Shown here: positions 24,874-34,961 of the stretch, piece after piece | How the letters are laid out: each line of letters begins with the position of its first letter | Numbering within the stretch: position 1 is the first letter of the stretch | Assembly: GCA_963677605.2 (NCBI GenBank) | Contig: CAXXDX010000006.1 | Span: 372,001-436,000 of the forward strand | Length of the DNA stretch: 64,000 nt | Reading direction: 5' to 3' | DNA from: JAGLOK01 sp963677605 | Lineage (GTDB): Bacteria > Bacillota > Clostridia > Christensenellales > UMGS416 | The notes under the pieces: generated by a model | Told to the model about the DNA's origin: nothing | Databases searched by the model: none | Seen by the model: only the letters and a program-made list of their open reading frames with translations | Made by a program: the position numbers and the translations under genes

Positions 24874-26831
24874 CCGTCATCCACCGCCATATAAATCCTG
24901 TCATTGGAATATACCTCGCCGTTCAGATATACAAATATCTCTTTTTCGCCCCACGTGTTGCTGGTAAGCGACAGCGGAATCTCATATTCACCTTTATTCA
25001 AGGAAGCATCGTATAGCCGAACGCTGTTTTCTCCGTCAACGAAATCTATAATTATATGCGTGTCATCGCTCTGAACCGACACTATAACTTTGTAATCTTT
25101 TGTATACTGCGCACCCTGTCCGTTTGAAACCCACAATGTTATCTGTGAATTGTCATCAAGCTCGCTTCCAGCCTCAGGCTCCTGCTTTATTACTGTACCT
25201 GCCTCTTCGTTGCCATTTAATTCAACCAGCTGGTAAACTTCAAACCCCGTGACATTAATCTCGGACGCCGCACTGTCATAGTCTTTTAGCATTACATCCG
25301 GCATCAGTATAGCCGTTGACACCGTGTTTTTTGACAAAACAAGGCTGACCTGCTCACCTGCCGGTATTTCATCTCCCGCAGGAGGATCCTGTCTTATTAC
25401 ATAATCATCAGGGTTTTCAGATGCTTCATAAGATATTTCGCCGACTGCAAGTTCCGCCTGCTCAATAATATATGCCGCTTCAGTATAGTCTTTGCCCGCT
25501 ACATCAGGGATTGAAATCATCTTTTTGCCAAGCGAAACGCTTATAGTTACCTCAAGCCCCTGCTTTAGTTTTTCTCCTGGCAAAGGATCCTGTATAATTA
25601 CAATCGACTCACTTACAAGCGAGCTGTACTCATATATAATTTTTACTTCAAATCCTGCTTCAGTCAGTGCCTGTTTTGCAGCATCTTCCGACTGTGCCAT
25701 AACTCTTGGAACTTCTACTATCTCAGGAGTCTGTTTCGGGAAAAACAGCGACTGCCCGATTAGAAAAAGCGTTGTTATAATCCCTACTATAACAATTAGG
25801 GCAACCATTATTCTTATAATAGAATATACCGCACTCCTGCTTCGCTTGTTTCTTTGATAAGCCCTGGGCGATTCCTGCCTTCTTTTTTCATAGCTTTGAA
25901 AACGCTCACGCTCTTTCTGGGCGCGAAGCTCCATCTCTCGCGTTATCTTGGGGATGTTGACCATCGTGTCGCCATGAGCTACTTCTTTTTTCTTTACAAA
26001 CCCCCCCTCGGGGTGTTCAAGTGCACGTTTTAGATCCTGACCAAGCTCAAAAGCATTTTCATACCTTGCCTCAGGCTCTTTGCTCATAGCCTTTAATATA
26101 ACTTCTTCAAGCCCCTGAGAGACATTGTGGTTTTTCATTCTCGGGTTTGCAGGCTCTTCCTGAATGTGCTTTATAGCAACTGCAACAGGAGTGTCTCCTT
26201 CAAAAGGAACTGCGCCTGTCACCATCTCATAAAGGCATACGCCGAGTGAATATATATCAGCCTGTTTTGTGATGTGTATCCCTCTTGCTTGCTCAGGAGA
26301 AATATAGTGTACGCTTCCCAATACGTTTGAACCACCTAATGTAATAGTTCCCTGATCCTGTAGGCGCGCAATGCCAAAATCAGCTACTTTAAGCGTCCCA
26401 TTGTCTCTTAAAAGCACATTTTGAGGCTTGATATCCCTGTGAATAAGGTTTGTGGAATGCGCATAAAAAAGTGCTTCGGTAATCTTTACACCAATTTTAA
26501 CGGCATCTTCATTTGAAAGACGGCCGCGCTCAGTTATAATTTCCTTAAGCGTTTTTCCGCGCACATATTCCATCACAATATACGGAAGCCCTTCATCTTC
26601 TCCCGTATCGATTGTGCGTATAATATTTCTATGGTTTAAGTGTTGGGCTATTTTAGACTCTTTTTTAAAGCGCCTTTTAAACTCATCGTCCTCAAGGTAC
26701 TCAGGGCGCAGAATTTTTATAGCCACTTCTTCGCCTGTATCCATCGAAAAACCCGAATAGACTATAGACATTCCGCCTGTGCCGATTACTTTATTTACTA
26801 TATATTTATTATCAAGTATTCTTTCATTCAT
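24870..26831 (-). CDS. prkC: PASTA-domain Ser/Thr protein kinase PrkC/Stk1
   Basis: 653 residues. Hanks-type kinase at about 10-270 with the G loop GTGGMSIVYSG, the VAIKIL lysine, HRDIKPQNVLL, DFGIARLQ and the SPEQARG activation segment. A basic juxtamembrane stretch, one helix at about 345-368, then three extracellular PASTA repeats (each with a P-x-V start and a DP-x-x-G-x-x-V turn) and a C-terminal Ig-like beta domain without PASTA pattern. PASTA repeats bind peptidoglycan fragments and lipid II, so it couples wall state to phosphorylation. Its phosphatase lies directly upstream with an 8-base overlap. Confidence 0.96.
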   Translation of the reverse strand: MNERILDNKYIVNKVIGTGGMSIVYSGFSMDTGEEVAIKILRPEYLEDDEFKRRFKKESKIAQHLNHRNIIRTIDTGEDEGLPYIVMEYVRGKTLKEIITERGRLSNEDAVKIGVKITEALFYAHSTNLIHRDIKPQNVLLRDNGTLKVADFGIARLQDQGTITLGGSNVLGSVHYISPEQARGIHITKQADIYSLGVCLYEMVTGAVPFEGDTPVAVAIKHIQEEPANPRMKNHNVSQGLEEVILKAMSKEPEARYENAFELGQDLKRALEHPEGGFVKKKEVAHGDTMVNIPKITREMELRAQKERERFQSYEKRRQESPRAYQRNKRSRSAVYSIIRIMVALIVIVGIITTLFLIGQSLFFPKQTPEIVEVPRVMAQSEDAAKQALTEAGFEVKIIYEYSSLVSESIVIIQDPLPGEKLKQGLEVTISVSLGKKMISIPDVAGKDYTEAAYIIEQAELAVGEISYEASENPDDYVIRQDPPAGDEIPAGEQVSLVLSKNTVSTAILMPDVMLKDYDSAASEINVTGFEVYQLVELNGNEEAGTVIKQEPEAGSELDDNSQITLWVSNGQGAQYTKDYKVIVSVQSDDTHIIIDFVDGENSVRLYDASLNKGEYEIPLSLTSNTWGEKEIFVYLNGEVYSNDRIYMAVDDG

Positions 26832-27576
26832 GCGCGTCGTCTCCGAGGTTTCTTATCAATACGCATGTTATATTGTCATATCCTCCGGCTGCATTCGCAC
26901 TCTTTACAAGCTCTTCGGCTATTACATCAATATATTTATTCTCTCTTATTATCCTTGCAATCTCCAAATCATCCAGCATATCGCTAAGCCCGTCAGAACA
27001 AAGAAGAATTGTTTCTCCGGGGTTAAAATCAACGTCAAAAATATCAGGCATTGCAATTACATCGCCCAAAGCTTTTGTGATGATGTTGCGCCTGGGATGC
27101 ACTCTGCCTTCCTGTTTTGTTATTTTCTTTGCCGATATAAGCTCCTGTACGAGAGAATGGTCAACAGATATCTGTTTAAGTCTTCCTCTTTTGTACTTAT
27201 ACGCTCTTGAGTCTCCTATGTTTACGATTTTAATTCCTTCTCCAACGCGTATAGCAGCAACCAGTGTTGTTCCCATACCACCAAAAAACTCATTGTCTGT
27301 GCTGTAGTCGTTTATAGCCGTGTTGGCAGCATTCAGAGCTTCATAGATCATTTCATCCACTCTGTCAGGGTTTTTAAGCTCACCCGCGTTTTTAACCATC
27401 GAGCACATCACTCTCGTTGCAAGCTCGCTTGCAACTTCACCGCCGCGATATCCGCCGATTCCATCAGCTACAATAGCAAGACCGTGTGGCCCCACTCCGT
27501 CAGGAATGTAGCAGTAATCCTTCGTTTTTTTCTCGCGTCTTTTGCCTTTATCGGTTTTTTTTGCGTATAAAATCAT
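26824..27576 (-). CDS. prpC: PP2C phosphatase, partner of PrkC
   Basis: 250 residues, PPM fold. VADGIGGYRGGEVASELA (about 34-51) gives the metal-binding DG, NIGDSRAYKYKRG (about 121-133) and LCSDGLSDML (about 192-201) the other conserved segments, and GGYDNITCVL the last metal aspartate. It removes phosphate from PrkC and its targets. It overlaps rlmN by 4 bases and prkC by 8. Confidence 0.95.
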   Translation of the reverse strand: MILYAKKTDKGKRREKKTKDYCYIPDGVGPHGLAIVADGIGGYRGGEVASELATRVMCSMVKNAGELKNPDRVDEMIYEALNAANTAINDYSTDNEFFGGMGTTLVAAIRVGEGIKIVNIGDSRAYKYKRGRLKQISVDHSLVQELISAKKITKQEGRVHPRRNIITKALGDVIAMPDIFDVDFNPGETILLCSDGLSDMLDDLEIARIIRENKYIDVIAEELVKSANAAGGYDNITCVLIRNLGDDAHE

Positions 27577-28601
27577 TTACCAAGTTCCCTTGCCCTCAGC
27601 TGTCCGCATGCTCCGTCTATGTCCGCTCCCAGTGTTCGCCTTACAGTTGCGTTTATGCCTCTGTCCTTTGCTTTCTGCATTATCTTATACGCCTTTTTCT
27701 GAGATACTCCGGAAAGTCCTCCTTCAGGGCTGCTGTTAAGCGGTATAAGATTTAAAAGAACGTTTTTTCCTTTTATCAGCGTTATCAAAGAATCTATGTC
27801 TTCTTCGCTGTCGTTTTCGCCTTCAATAAGCGAATACTCTATCGTTATGCGCCTACCGGTTTTATTAAAGTAATTATCACCAGCAGCCATAATGTCCGCA
27901 ATTTTATATTTCTTCGCAGACGGCATAATCTTCATGCGTTTTTCATCATCCGCCTGATGAAGCGATATACAAAGATTAATTGGCATCTCCTCGTCCGCAA
28001 GCTTATACATGTTCTTTACTATTCCGCATGTTGAAAGCGACATGTTCCGATAGCTTATATTAAGCCCGTCCGGTTCATGCAAAAGCTTCATGAACTCTAT
28101 CACATTGTCATAGTTTTGGAGAGGTTCTCCCGCTCCCATAAGCACAACATTCGACGCTTTGTCGCCTATGTCTGAGTTTATAGCCTGCACCTGCGCCAGC
28201 ATCTCGTATGCGGATAGGTTGCGCTTCATTCCGCCTATTGCCGACGCGCAGAACACACAGCCCATGTTGCAGCCCACCTGAGTGGACACACAGATGGATA
28301 TGCCATGCTTGTAAACCATCGCCACAGCTTCTATTATCTCGCCGTCATAAAGCTCAAGAAGATATTTTCTAGTGCCGTCTTCCTGCGACTCGAGCTTTTT
28401 GTATATGCTGACATTGTCGATAGCAAACCTTTCCTTCAGAACCTCAATGAGGTTTTTGGGTATGTTTGTCATGCCGTCAAAATCTACGCATTTGTATAGC
28501 CAGCTTCGTATCTGTCGAAGCCTGAAAGCAGGAATCTTTATATCGGAAAGAGCACTTAAAAGCTCTTCGTCAGTTATTTTATTTATAAGCAGTTTATCCA
28601 T
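27573..28601 (-). CDS. rlmN: Dual-specificity rRNA/tRNA adenine-C2 methyltransferase RlmN
   Basis: 342 residues, radical SAM. The cluster motif is C-NMG-C-VF-C in TQVGCNMGCVFCAS (about 109-122), and the two catalytic cysteines are in the C-terminal GACGQL segment and the STCGI segment. It methylates C2 of A2503 in 23S rRNA and A37 of some tRNAs. Overlaps rsmB by 8 bases. Confidence 0.96.
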   Translation of the reverse strand: MDKLLINKITDEELLSALSDIKIPAFRLRQIRSWLYKCVDFDGMTNIPKNLIEVLKERFAIDNVSIYKKLESQEDGTRKYLLELYDGEIIEAVAMVYKHGISICVSTQVGCNMGCVFCASAIGGMKRNLSAYEMLAQVQAINSDIGDKASNVVLMGAGEPLQNYDNVIEFMKLLHEPDGLNISYRNMSLSTCGIVKNMYKLADEEMPINLCISLHQADDEKRMKIMPSAKKYKIADIMAAGDNYFNKTGRRITIEYSLIEGENDSEEDIDSLITLIKGKNVLLNLIPLNSSPEGGLSGVSQKKAYKIMQKAKDRGINATVRRTLGADIDGACGQLRARELGK

Positions 28602-29913
28602 CAGTCTTTTCCATTAATGCTATATAAAATCCGGCTGTGCCATCGATGTTTGGCAAAAGCTGGACTCCGCAGCCGTCAAAACGGTTATCGTTTATTATAC
28701 CATAAAATGTTTTTGGAAAAACAGCCTTAAATCCAACATTGTCTTTCAAAAACTTTTCAACAACATCGTGGTTTTCTTGTTTATTTATCGTACAGGTCGC
28801 ATAAATAAGCCTTCCGCCCTTTTTCACATTCTTTGACGCATTGAGCAATATAGCGTTCTGAATATGAATTATCTGCTTAATATCATCTTGGCTTTTTGAA
28901 TATCGCACTTCAGGATGAGTGAAAACCGTCCCCAGTGCAGAGCACGGTGCATCCACAATAACGGCATCAAACTGCCCTAATTCCGATGTGGCCTCAGTTG
29001 CATCAAAACACAAGGTTTTCGACAACACATTAAGCCTTTCAAACTGGCTTTCCATCACACTAACGCGGTTCGTATTGACATCACACGATGTATATGAGGC
29101 TCGTGGATTAAAATGCGCCATAGCAGCGGTTTTTCCTCCCGGAGCTGCACACAAATCAAGCACTGTTTGAGGAATGGTTTCAACAGCCGCCTTAGCTGCC
29201 AGGTGCGATGCTTCGCCCTGAACTGCTATCATTCCTTTTTGGAACATATCAGTTTCAAAGATGTCTCCGCCTACAAAAAACATATCATCCAACAGTTTGC
29301 TTTTTTTATACTCAATTTTTTGGCTTTTAAGAGTGGTTTCAAGTTTCTCTGTATTCATATCCATAAGTGAATTAGGATAAATGGTAAAACCATTTTCTTT
29401 TTTATATGAAACAAGCTCTCTTGCCGTGTCAGCGCCCAGCTGATTTATCCAGAGCTTTATTATCCACTCAGGGAAAGAATATTGGGCAGAAAGCTTTTTA
29501 ATTTCATCCATGTTTTCCGGGATAGAAAACCCATCCTTGTCGCGCGCCGCATTCCTGAGCACTCCGTTTATAAAGCCTACCGCCCCTTTTTTTCCAAGTT
29601 TGTTGGCTATTTCAGATGATGTGTTTATCGCTGCATGGTCGGGAACGCTTCCCATAAAATATATTTGATATACTCCGAACCTTAATATGTTTTTTATAAC
29701 AGGCTTCGGATTCTTTTTAATATGTTTTTCGAGTATAAAATCAAGCGTGATTAATTTTTCCAATGCACCGTAAAACAAAGCGCTTGCAAACGCTTTGTCC
29801 CGTCCTTCAAGTTTCTCCATCGCATCTTTTATCGCAAGATTTGAATATGCTCCTTTTCGGGTGACATCGTCAAAAGCACTGAAAGCAAAAAGCCTAGCAT
29901 TGTCCAAGCTCAT
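28594..29913 (-). CDS. rsmB: 16S rRNA cytosine-967 C5-methyltransferase RsmB
   Basis: 439 residues. An N-terminal NusB-like RNA-binding domain (about 1-140) is followed by a methyltransferase domain with LCAAPGGKTAAMAHF (SAM motif I), DAPCSALG and YATCTINKQENH, the last two holding the two active cysteines. In many Firmicutes a zinc metallopeptidase gene lies between fmt and rsmB; here it is absent and the genes overlap by 4 bases. Confidence 0.95.
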   Translation of the reverse strand: MSLDNARLFAFSAFDDVTRKGAYSNLAIKDAMEKLEGRDKAFASALFYGALEKLITLDFILEKHIKKNPKPVIKNILRFGVYQIYFMGSVPDHAAINTSSEIANKLGKKGAVGFINGVLRNAARDKDGFSIPENMDEIKKLSAQYSFPEWIIKLWINQLGADTARELVSYKKENGFTIYPNSLMDMNTEKLETTLKSQKIEYKKSKLLDDMFFVGGDIFETDMFQKGMIAVQGEASHLAAKAAVETIPQTVLDLCAAPGGKTAAMAHFNPRASYTSCDVNTNRVSVMESQFERLNVLSKTLCFDATEATSELGQFDAVIVDAPCSALGTVFTHPEVRYSKSQDDIKQIIHIQNAILLNASKNVKKGGRLIYATCTINKQENHDVVEKFLKDNVGFKAVFPKTFYGIINDNRFDGCGVQLLPNIDGTAGFYIALMEKTDG

Positions 29914-30842
29914 TCAAATGCCTCTGATGTGTTTAGTTCGCGTCCGCACATTGCGGCGGCAGCTTCCATTCGGCGCTTTCCCGCAAACTGTATCTCGCGA
30001 AGCGCTATCTGATAGTCCGAAGTGTTTACAATTACACCGTTTTTCGAGTCGCAGCAAACCATTGTTCCCGGCCTGCGCGTCGCTTTCTCGCGAATTATTT
30101 CAGTCTTCCACACTTTGAGTATTTCAGAGCCTAAAGTCACATATGCACCCGGCCACGGATTTACTCCGCGTACGAGGTTGTGAACCTCTGCCGCAGTTTT
30201 GTTAAAATCGATCTTCCCATCCTCTTTTGCAAACATAGGAAAGTGTGTTGCCTTGTCATGGTCCTGAGCAACAGGTGTTATGCTTGCGTCTTCAAGTCCT
30301 TGAAGCGTTTTTATAAGCACATCTCCACCCATTCCCGCAAGTCTGTCAAAAAGCTCGCCTGCAGTCTCGTCAGGATAAATCGGAGTCACTTCCTGCATTA
30401 AGATGTCGCCTGTATCAACGCCGCGCTCAGTCTTCATTGTGGTGATTCCTGTTTCTGTTTCGCCTTTTATAATTGCCCACTGAATAGGCGCAGGGCCTCT
30501 GTATTTAGGCAAAAGCGACGCATGTACGTTAATACATCCGTATTTCGGTATATCCAATATCTCTTGTGTAAGTATCTGTCCGAAAGCTGCAGTTACCATC
30601 ACGTCAAAGTCTATGCTTTTTAAGAATTCAACGCCTTCTTTTCTGCGTATTCTGGTAAAAGAATGAACGTCAAGGCCTTTATCCATTGCAAACTTTTTAA
30701 CCGCGCAAGGAGTCATTTTGTGCCCTCTTCCGCGCGGTTTATCCGGCTGAGTTATAACTGCGACTACGTCAAAATTCGCCTGAAGCAGTGCATCAAGCGA
30801 AGGTATGGCGAAGTCCGGTGTTCCGAGAAATACTACTTTCAT
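29910..30842 (-). CDS. fmt: Methionyl-tRNA formyltransferase
   Basis: 310 residues. VFLGTPDFAIPSLDAL (residues 4-19), NVHASLLPKYRGPAPIQWAI (about 105-124) with the catalytic Asn and His, and GDTG-type VDTGDIL complete the formyltransferase site; the C-terminal OB-like domain binds tRNA. It formylates initiator Met-tRNA. Overlaps def by 4 bases; deformylase and formyltransferase are thus coupled. Confidence 0.96.
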   Translation of the reverse strand: MKVVFLGTPDFAIPSLDALLQANFDVVAVITQPDKPRGRGHKMTPCAVKKFAMDKGLDVHSFTRIRRKEGVEFLKSIDFDVMVTAAFGQILTQEILDIPKYGCINVHASLLPKYRGPAPIQWAIIKGETETGITTMKTERGVDTGDILMQEVTPIYPDETAGELFDRLAGMGGDVLIKTLQGLEDASITPVAQDHDKATHFPMFAKEDGKIDFNKTAAEVHNLVRGVNPWPGAYVTLGSEILKVWKTEIIREKATRRPGTMVCCDSKNGVIVNTSDYQIALREIQFAGKRRMEAAAAMCGRELNTSEAFE

Positions 30843-31315
30843 TCTTCTTCAGCCTCTAGGTCAATAAGCTCGCCGTCTACTATATCGGTATAAAGCTTTC
30901 CGTCAAGATGGTCGTTTTCGTGGCACATGGCAATAGCCATTATCTCCTCGCCCAACATCTCAAACTCTTTACCGTCGCGGTCATATGCTTTAATCCACAC
31001 TTTTTCCGGTCTATGCGTAAGCCCTGAATATCCAGGAACAGAAAGACATGCTTCATAATAGTCCTGCGAGCCTTCCGTGTTTTTAATTTCAGGGTTAATG
31101 AACTCAGTAAGTTTTTCCGTTTCAGGATTTTTTATAATAAACACACGTCTTAATATTCCCACCTGAGGCGCGGCAAGCCCCACGCCCTGAGCTTGGTCAA
31201 GTGTTTCTTTCATATCATCCAGCAGGTCGTGAAGGCGTCCGTCAAACGCAGTCACTTCCCTCGATTTTTTCCTCAATACAGGTTCTTTATCTGTAAGTAT
31301 TGTTCTTAATGCCAA
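30839..31315 (-). CDS. def: Peptide deformylase
   Basis: 158 residues. Motif 1 is GVGLAAPQVG (about 44-53), motif 2 EACLSVPGY (E-A-C rather than the commoner E-G-C; Cys is the metal ligand), and motif 3 CHENDHLDG (H-E-N-D-H; both metal histidines and the catalytic Glu are kept). It removes the formyl group from new proteins. The glycine-to-alanine and I-to-N changes are mild variants seen in the family. Confidence 0.95.
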   Translation of the reverse strand: MALRTILTDKEPVLRKKSREVTAFDGRLHDLLDDMKETLDQAQGVGLAAPQVGILRRVFIIKNPETEKLTEFINPEIKNTEGSQDYYEACLSVPGYSGLTHRPEKVWIKAYDRDGKEFEMLGEEIMAIAMCHENDHLDGKLYTDIVDGELIDLEAEEE

Positions 31316-31353
31316 AATTATCCCTCCTTAGGATTTCTATTTTGATTATATCA

Positions 31354-33576
31354 TTAAATTATGTCCTGTGCATCAAGTTCTAAAATACATGTGCTCTGAC
31401 ATTTTGCTTTTTGTTTTGCATTTCCTATTATTTCTTCCAATTCTCCGTTATACGCTTCCTCAAAGTATTTAATTATCACTTGATATCGGTATAATCCCCT
31501 CAGCCTGTGATAAGGCGCGGGAGTCCCCTCCAGCATCAATACAGACTGCTTTAAATAGTCGCGTGCATTGACTTCTTCTTTCATGTAACCCAGTATGCTA
31601 TTCATGTCAGACAGCGCGCTGTCACCGTTTTCATGCGAAATGACATAACGTGAGAACTTCGCAAAAGGAGGAAAGTTAGCTATCCTCCGAAGGTCAATTT
31701 CCTTGTTGTAAAATCCTCTGTAGTCATGCCTTGCAGCCGATGTTATGGCGTAATGGTCCGGTGAATATGTCTGTACTATAACTTTTCCCGGAAGACTTGC
31801 ACGCCCAGCTCGGCCTGCAACCTGAGAAACCAGCTGAAATGTGCGCTCCGCTGCGTTTATATCGTTTATATGAAGAGATGTATCAGCCGCCATAACTCCC
31901 ACAAGTGTCACATGCGGGAAATCAAGCCCTTTTGCTATCATCTGCGTGCCGATTAAAATCTGCGCCTCACGCCGCGCAAATTTATCAAGGATTTCAAGAT
32001 GCGAATCCTTCCTTGATGTTGTGTCCGCATCCATCCTTAATGTCATTGCATCAGGAAACAACTCGTTTATCTGTTCTTCAATTTTCTGCGTTCCGCCTCC
32101 GAAAAAGCGTATCGCTTCGCTTCCGCACTGAGGACAGATTTTAGGACTGTGCGCAATGTTTCCGCAGTAGTGGCAGTGAAGGCTGTCAGTTGCCTTGTGA
32201 TATGTCATAGGAAGGTCACAAAATTCGCATTCGCAAACATATCCGCATTCCCTGCATGACACATGGGTAGAATGCCCGCGCCTGTTTAAAAACAATATTG
32301 CCTGCTCACCGCGTTTTAAGCACTCATCCAGTGAATCATAAAGAGCCTGACTTACTACGCGCATATTGCCTTTCTTAAACTCTTCGCGCATGTCAACTAT
32401 CTGAACTTCAGGCATCAGCGCTGTTCCTATGCGTTTTGGCATTTCAAGAAGATGATATTGACCTTGTTTTGCCTTGTAATAGCTTAAAACAGAAGGTGTA
32501 GCACTGCCCAGCACAAGAGCTGCGTTTGATGCCTCGCATCTTCTCTTTGCAACTTCTATAGCATTATATCTTGGCGCGTTCTGAGAACGGTATGTTCCCT
32601 CGTGCTCTTCGTCGATTACGATGAGACCGATGTTTTCAAGCGGCGCAAAAATTGCTGAACGTGCGCCGATTGCAACCTTCGCCTTGCCGTGTCTCAGCCT
32701 CTGCCACTCGTCGAACCGCTCGCCTGCCGAAAGACGCGAGTGCAAAACTGCCGCCATATCAGAAAAGCGCGATGTAAATCTTTCCACCATCTGCGGAGTA
32801 AGTGAAATTTCAGGAACAAGTATAATCACATTTTTGCCCTGCTTTATGGCATGATCCGCACACTGCATATATACTTCAGTCTTTCCTGAGCCCGTCACTC
32901 CGTGAAGCAATGTAATACCGCCTTTTTCGATATCCGAAACTATCTTTTTAATTGCCAGGTCCTGGTCGAAACTCGGCTTAAAATGTGCATCGTTTCCCCG
33001 CTCAATTTTCTCATAAGGCGTCCTGTATTCCCGAACGTGCGATATTTCTATGAATCCTTTGTCTTCAAGCGCACGCAAAACCTGCGAGCAGTTCGGATGC
33101 TTTTCATATAGTTGATGTACACTTATTGCATCTTCGAATTCACAAAGATAAAGGAAGATTTCTTTCTGCTTTGCGCCTCGCAGCTCCTCTGCCGCGCTTT
33201 CATCAAGTACTGCTATCACATAGCGCTCCAGCTTCTTTTTAACGCGCCCTCCCCGCATCTGAGCAGGTACCATAACGCGGAGCGCATCAACAAGCAAGCA
33301 CTTATATGTGTCCTTCATCCAAAACGCAAGATCAAGTGTTTCCTCGGTTAACGAAGGAATCTCATCCAGCACTTCAAGTATAGGTTTAATCTTATTCTTT
33401 GGGATGTCCGTGTAATTTGAGATATCAATTACAAAGCCCTCGATTTTTCTTGGGCCAAAAGGAATCTTCACACGCATTCCGCGCTGTATTTTCATATCAT
33501 CGGGAATTAAGTAATCAAATATTCTGTCAACATCGCTTGCCGCGACATCAACTATAACGTTTGCAAACCTTTGCAT
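31354..33576 (-). CDS. priA: Primosomal protein N' (replication restart helicase PriA)
   Basis: 740 residues. An N-terminal 3' DNA-binding domain, winged helix, then helicase motifs GVTGSGKTEVYM (Walker A), VIDEEHEGTYRS (DEEH box), LGSATPS, eight zinc-ligand cysteines starting at CRECGYVCECEFC and continuing to CPQCGSE, and GTQMIAKGLDFPHV. It reloads the replisome at stalled forks. Preceded by def after a 38-bp gap; follows coaBC with 1 bp. Confidence 0.96.
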   Translation of the reverse strand: MQRFANVIVDVAASDVDRIFDYLIPDDMKIQRGMRVKIPFGPRKIEGFVIDISNYTDIPKNKIKPILEVLDEIPSLTEETLDLAFWMKDTYKCLLVDALRVMVPAQMRGGRVKKKLERYVIAVLDESAAEELRGAKQKEIFLYLCEFEDAISVHQLYEKHPNCSQVLRALEDKGFIEISHVREYRTPYEKIERGNDAHFKPSFDQDLAIKKIVSDIEKGGITLLHGVTGSGKTEVYMQCADHAIKQGKNVIILVPEISLTPQMVERFTSRFSDMAAVLHSRLSAGERFDEWQRLRHGKAKVAIGARSAIFAPLENIGLIVIDEEHEGTYRSQNAPRYNAIEVAKRRCEASNAALVLGSATPSVLSYYKAKQGQYHLLEMPKRIGTALMPEVQIVDMREEFKKGNMRVVSQALYDSLDECLKRGEQAILFLNRRGHSTHVSCRECGYVCECEFCDLPMTYHKATDSLHCHYCGNIAHSPKICPQCGSEAIRFFGGGTQKIEEQINELFPDAMTLRMDADTTSRKDSHLEILDKFARREAQILIGTQMIAKGLDFPHVTLVGVMAADTSLHINDINAAERTFQLVSQVAGRAGRASLPGKVIVQTYSPDHYAITSAARHDYRGFYNKEIDLRRIANFPPFAKFSRYVISHENGDSALSDMNSILGYMKEEVNARDYLKQSVLMLEGTPAPYHRLRGLYRYQVIIKYFEEAYNGELEEIIGNAKQKAKCQSTCILELDAQDII

Positions 33577-33577
33577 T

Positions 33578-34762
33578 TTATAAATTCATCATTGTCGCAA
33601 GCTCGCGCAGGATAATCTTTGCAAGCTCTTTTTTTGACATAATAGGATATTCTGTCTGATTGCCGTCAGCTTTAATTATGGTCACAATGTTGGTGTCCGT
33701 TCCAAAGCCGGCGCCGTCTTCTGTGATGTCGTTTGCAACAATCATATCGGCGTTCTTGCGCTCAAGTTTGCTTTTTGCATTTTCAATAAGATTTTCGCTT
33801 TCGGCTGCAAATATAACAATCTTATGATGCGATTTTGCTTCACCGACAGCTTTTGCGATGTCAGGATTTGAATCAAGCTTTATCTCCATGCCATCCGCTT
33901 TTTTAATCTTCTGTCCACTGACACTTGTAGGCTTAAAATCAGCAGGAGCTGCCGCGGAAATATATCCGTCGCATGAATTAAAACGCTGCGTCACAGCTTC
34001 ATACATCTGCTGTGTGCTTTCAACCTTAACAACTTCAATACCTTCAGGTGGCGCTATATTCACAGGACCGGTTATAAGCGTTACATCCGCTCCCATCTCC
34101 TGAGCCACATCCGCAAGAGCGTAGCCCATCTTGCCGCTGGAACGGTTTGTAATATACCGCACCGGATCGATTTTCTCAACAGTTGGTCCTGCGGTAATCA
34201 TTATTTTTTTGCCAAGGAGGATCTGTTCCGCCTCAAGCAGTTTTTTAATCTCAGCAACAATTTTTTCAGGCTCGCTCATTCGCCCGATGTCATCGTCACC
34301 GCATGCGAGCAATCCGCTTTCAGGCCCAACAAAATAGTACCCGCGTTCTTTAAGCTTTTTGATATTCTCCTGAACAGCTGTATTTTTATACATGTTGTTA
34401 TTCATAGCCGGTGCTATAAGTATTTTCCCGGTAACAGCCATAATAGTCGTTGTCAGCATGTCATCTGCTATGCCGTTCGCGATTTTTCCTATAACGTTGG
34501 CTGTAGCGGGTGCGACAACGAAAATATCCGCTTTTTTGGCAAGAGAAATATGCTCCACTTCCCATGGCGCACGTCTGTCGAAAGTGTCTGTAACAACAGG
34601 CCTTCCCGACAAGGTTTCCAAGGTCAGCGGCGCAATAAACTCCATGGCATTTTTCGTCATGATGCAATCCACACCAAAGCCACTCTTTTTGAGACGGCTT
34701 ACTACTTCTGCCGATTTATAAGCGGCTATTCCGCCGCTTACTGCCAAAACAACGTGTTTCAT
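33578..34762 (-). CDS. coaBC: Bifunctional phosphopantothenoylcysteine decarboxylase/phosphopantothenate-cysteine ligase
   Basis: 394 residues. The CoaC flavin domain (about 1-185) has AVSGGIAAYKS, VAPATANVIGKIANGIADDML and the PAMNNNMY substrate clamp; the CoaB part has ITAGPTVEKIDPVRYITNRSSGKMG and the KIKK-x-D-G-M-E-I-K-L segment. It performs two successive steps of coenzyme A synthesis. One base separates it from rpoZ and one from priA. Confidence 0.96.
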   Translation of the reverse strand: MKHVVLAVSGGIAAYKSAEVVSRLKKSGFGVDCIMTKNAMEFIAPLTLETLSGRPVVTDTFDRRAPWEVEHISLAKKADIFVVAPATANVIGKIANGIADDMLTTTIMAVTGKILIAPAMNNNMYKNTAVQENIKKLKERGYYFVGPESGLLACGDDDIGRMSEPEKIVAEIKKLLEAEQILLGKKIMITAGPTVEKIDPVRYITNRSSGKMGYALADVAQEMGADVTLITGPVNIAPPEGIEVVKVESTQQMYEAVTQRFNSCDGYISAAAPADFKPTSVSGQKIKKADGMEIKLDSNPDIAKAVGEAKSHHKIVIFAAESENLIENAKSKLERKNADMIVANDITEDGAGFGTDTNIVTIIKADGNQTEYPIMSKKELAKIILRELATMMNL

Positions 34763-34763
34763 T

Positions 34764-34961
34764 TTAACGTCTTTCGTATGTTACTTTCCCGTCGTACACT
34801 TCCTGTGTCGCAACCGATACCGGACGAAGATAATCTTCCTCAGTGTCCACCAGCGGAGTTGCGCCGTCTATAAGCTGACGCGCCCTCTTTGACACCTGTA
34901 CAACAAGCGTATATCTGCAGTCTACTTTTTCAAGCAATTCATCTATTGACGGATCAATCAT
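34764..34961 (-). CDS. rpoZ: RNA polymerase omega subunit
   Basis: 65 residues, short but within the Firmicutes range. MIDPSIDELLEKVDCRYTLV and the ARQL helix are the conserved core that clamps the beta-prime subunit. It directly abuts gmk, the usual Firmicutes order. AGGAGGG lies 7-10 bases upstream. Confidence 0.93.
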   Translation of the reverse strand: MIDPSIDELLEKVDCRYTLVVQVSKRARQLIDGATPLVDTEEDYLRPVSVATQEVYDGKVTYERR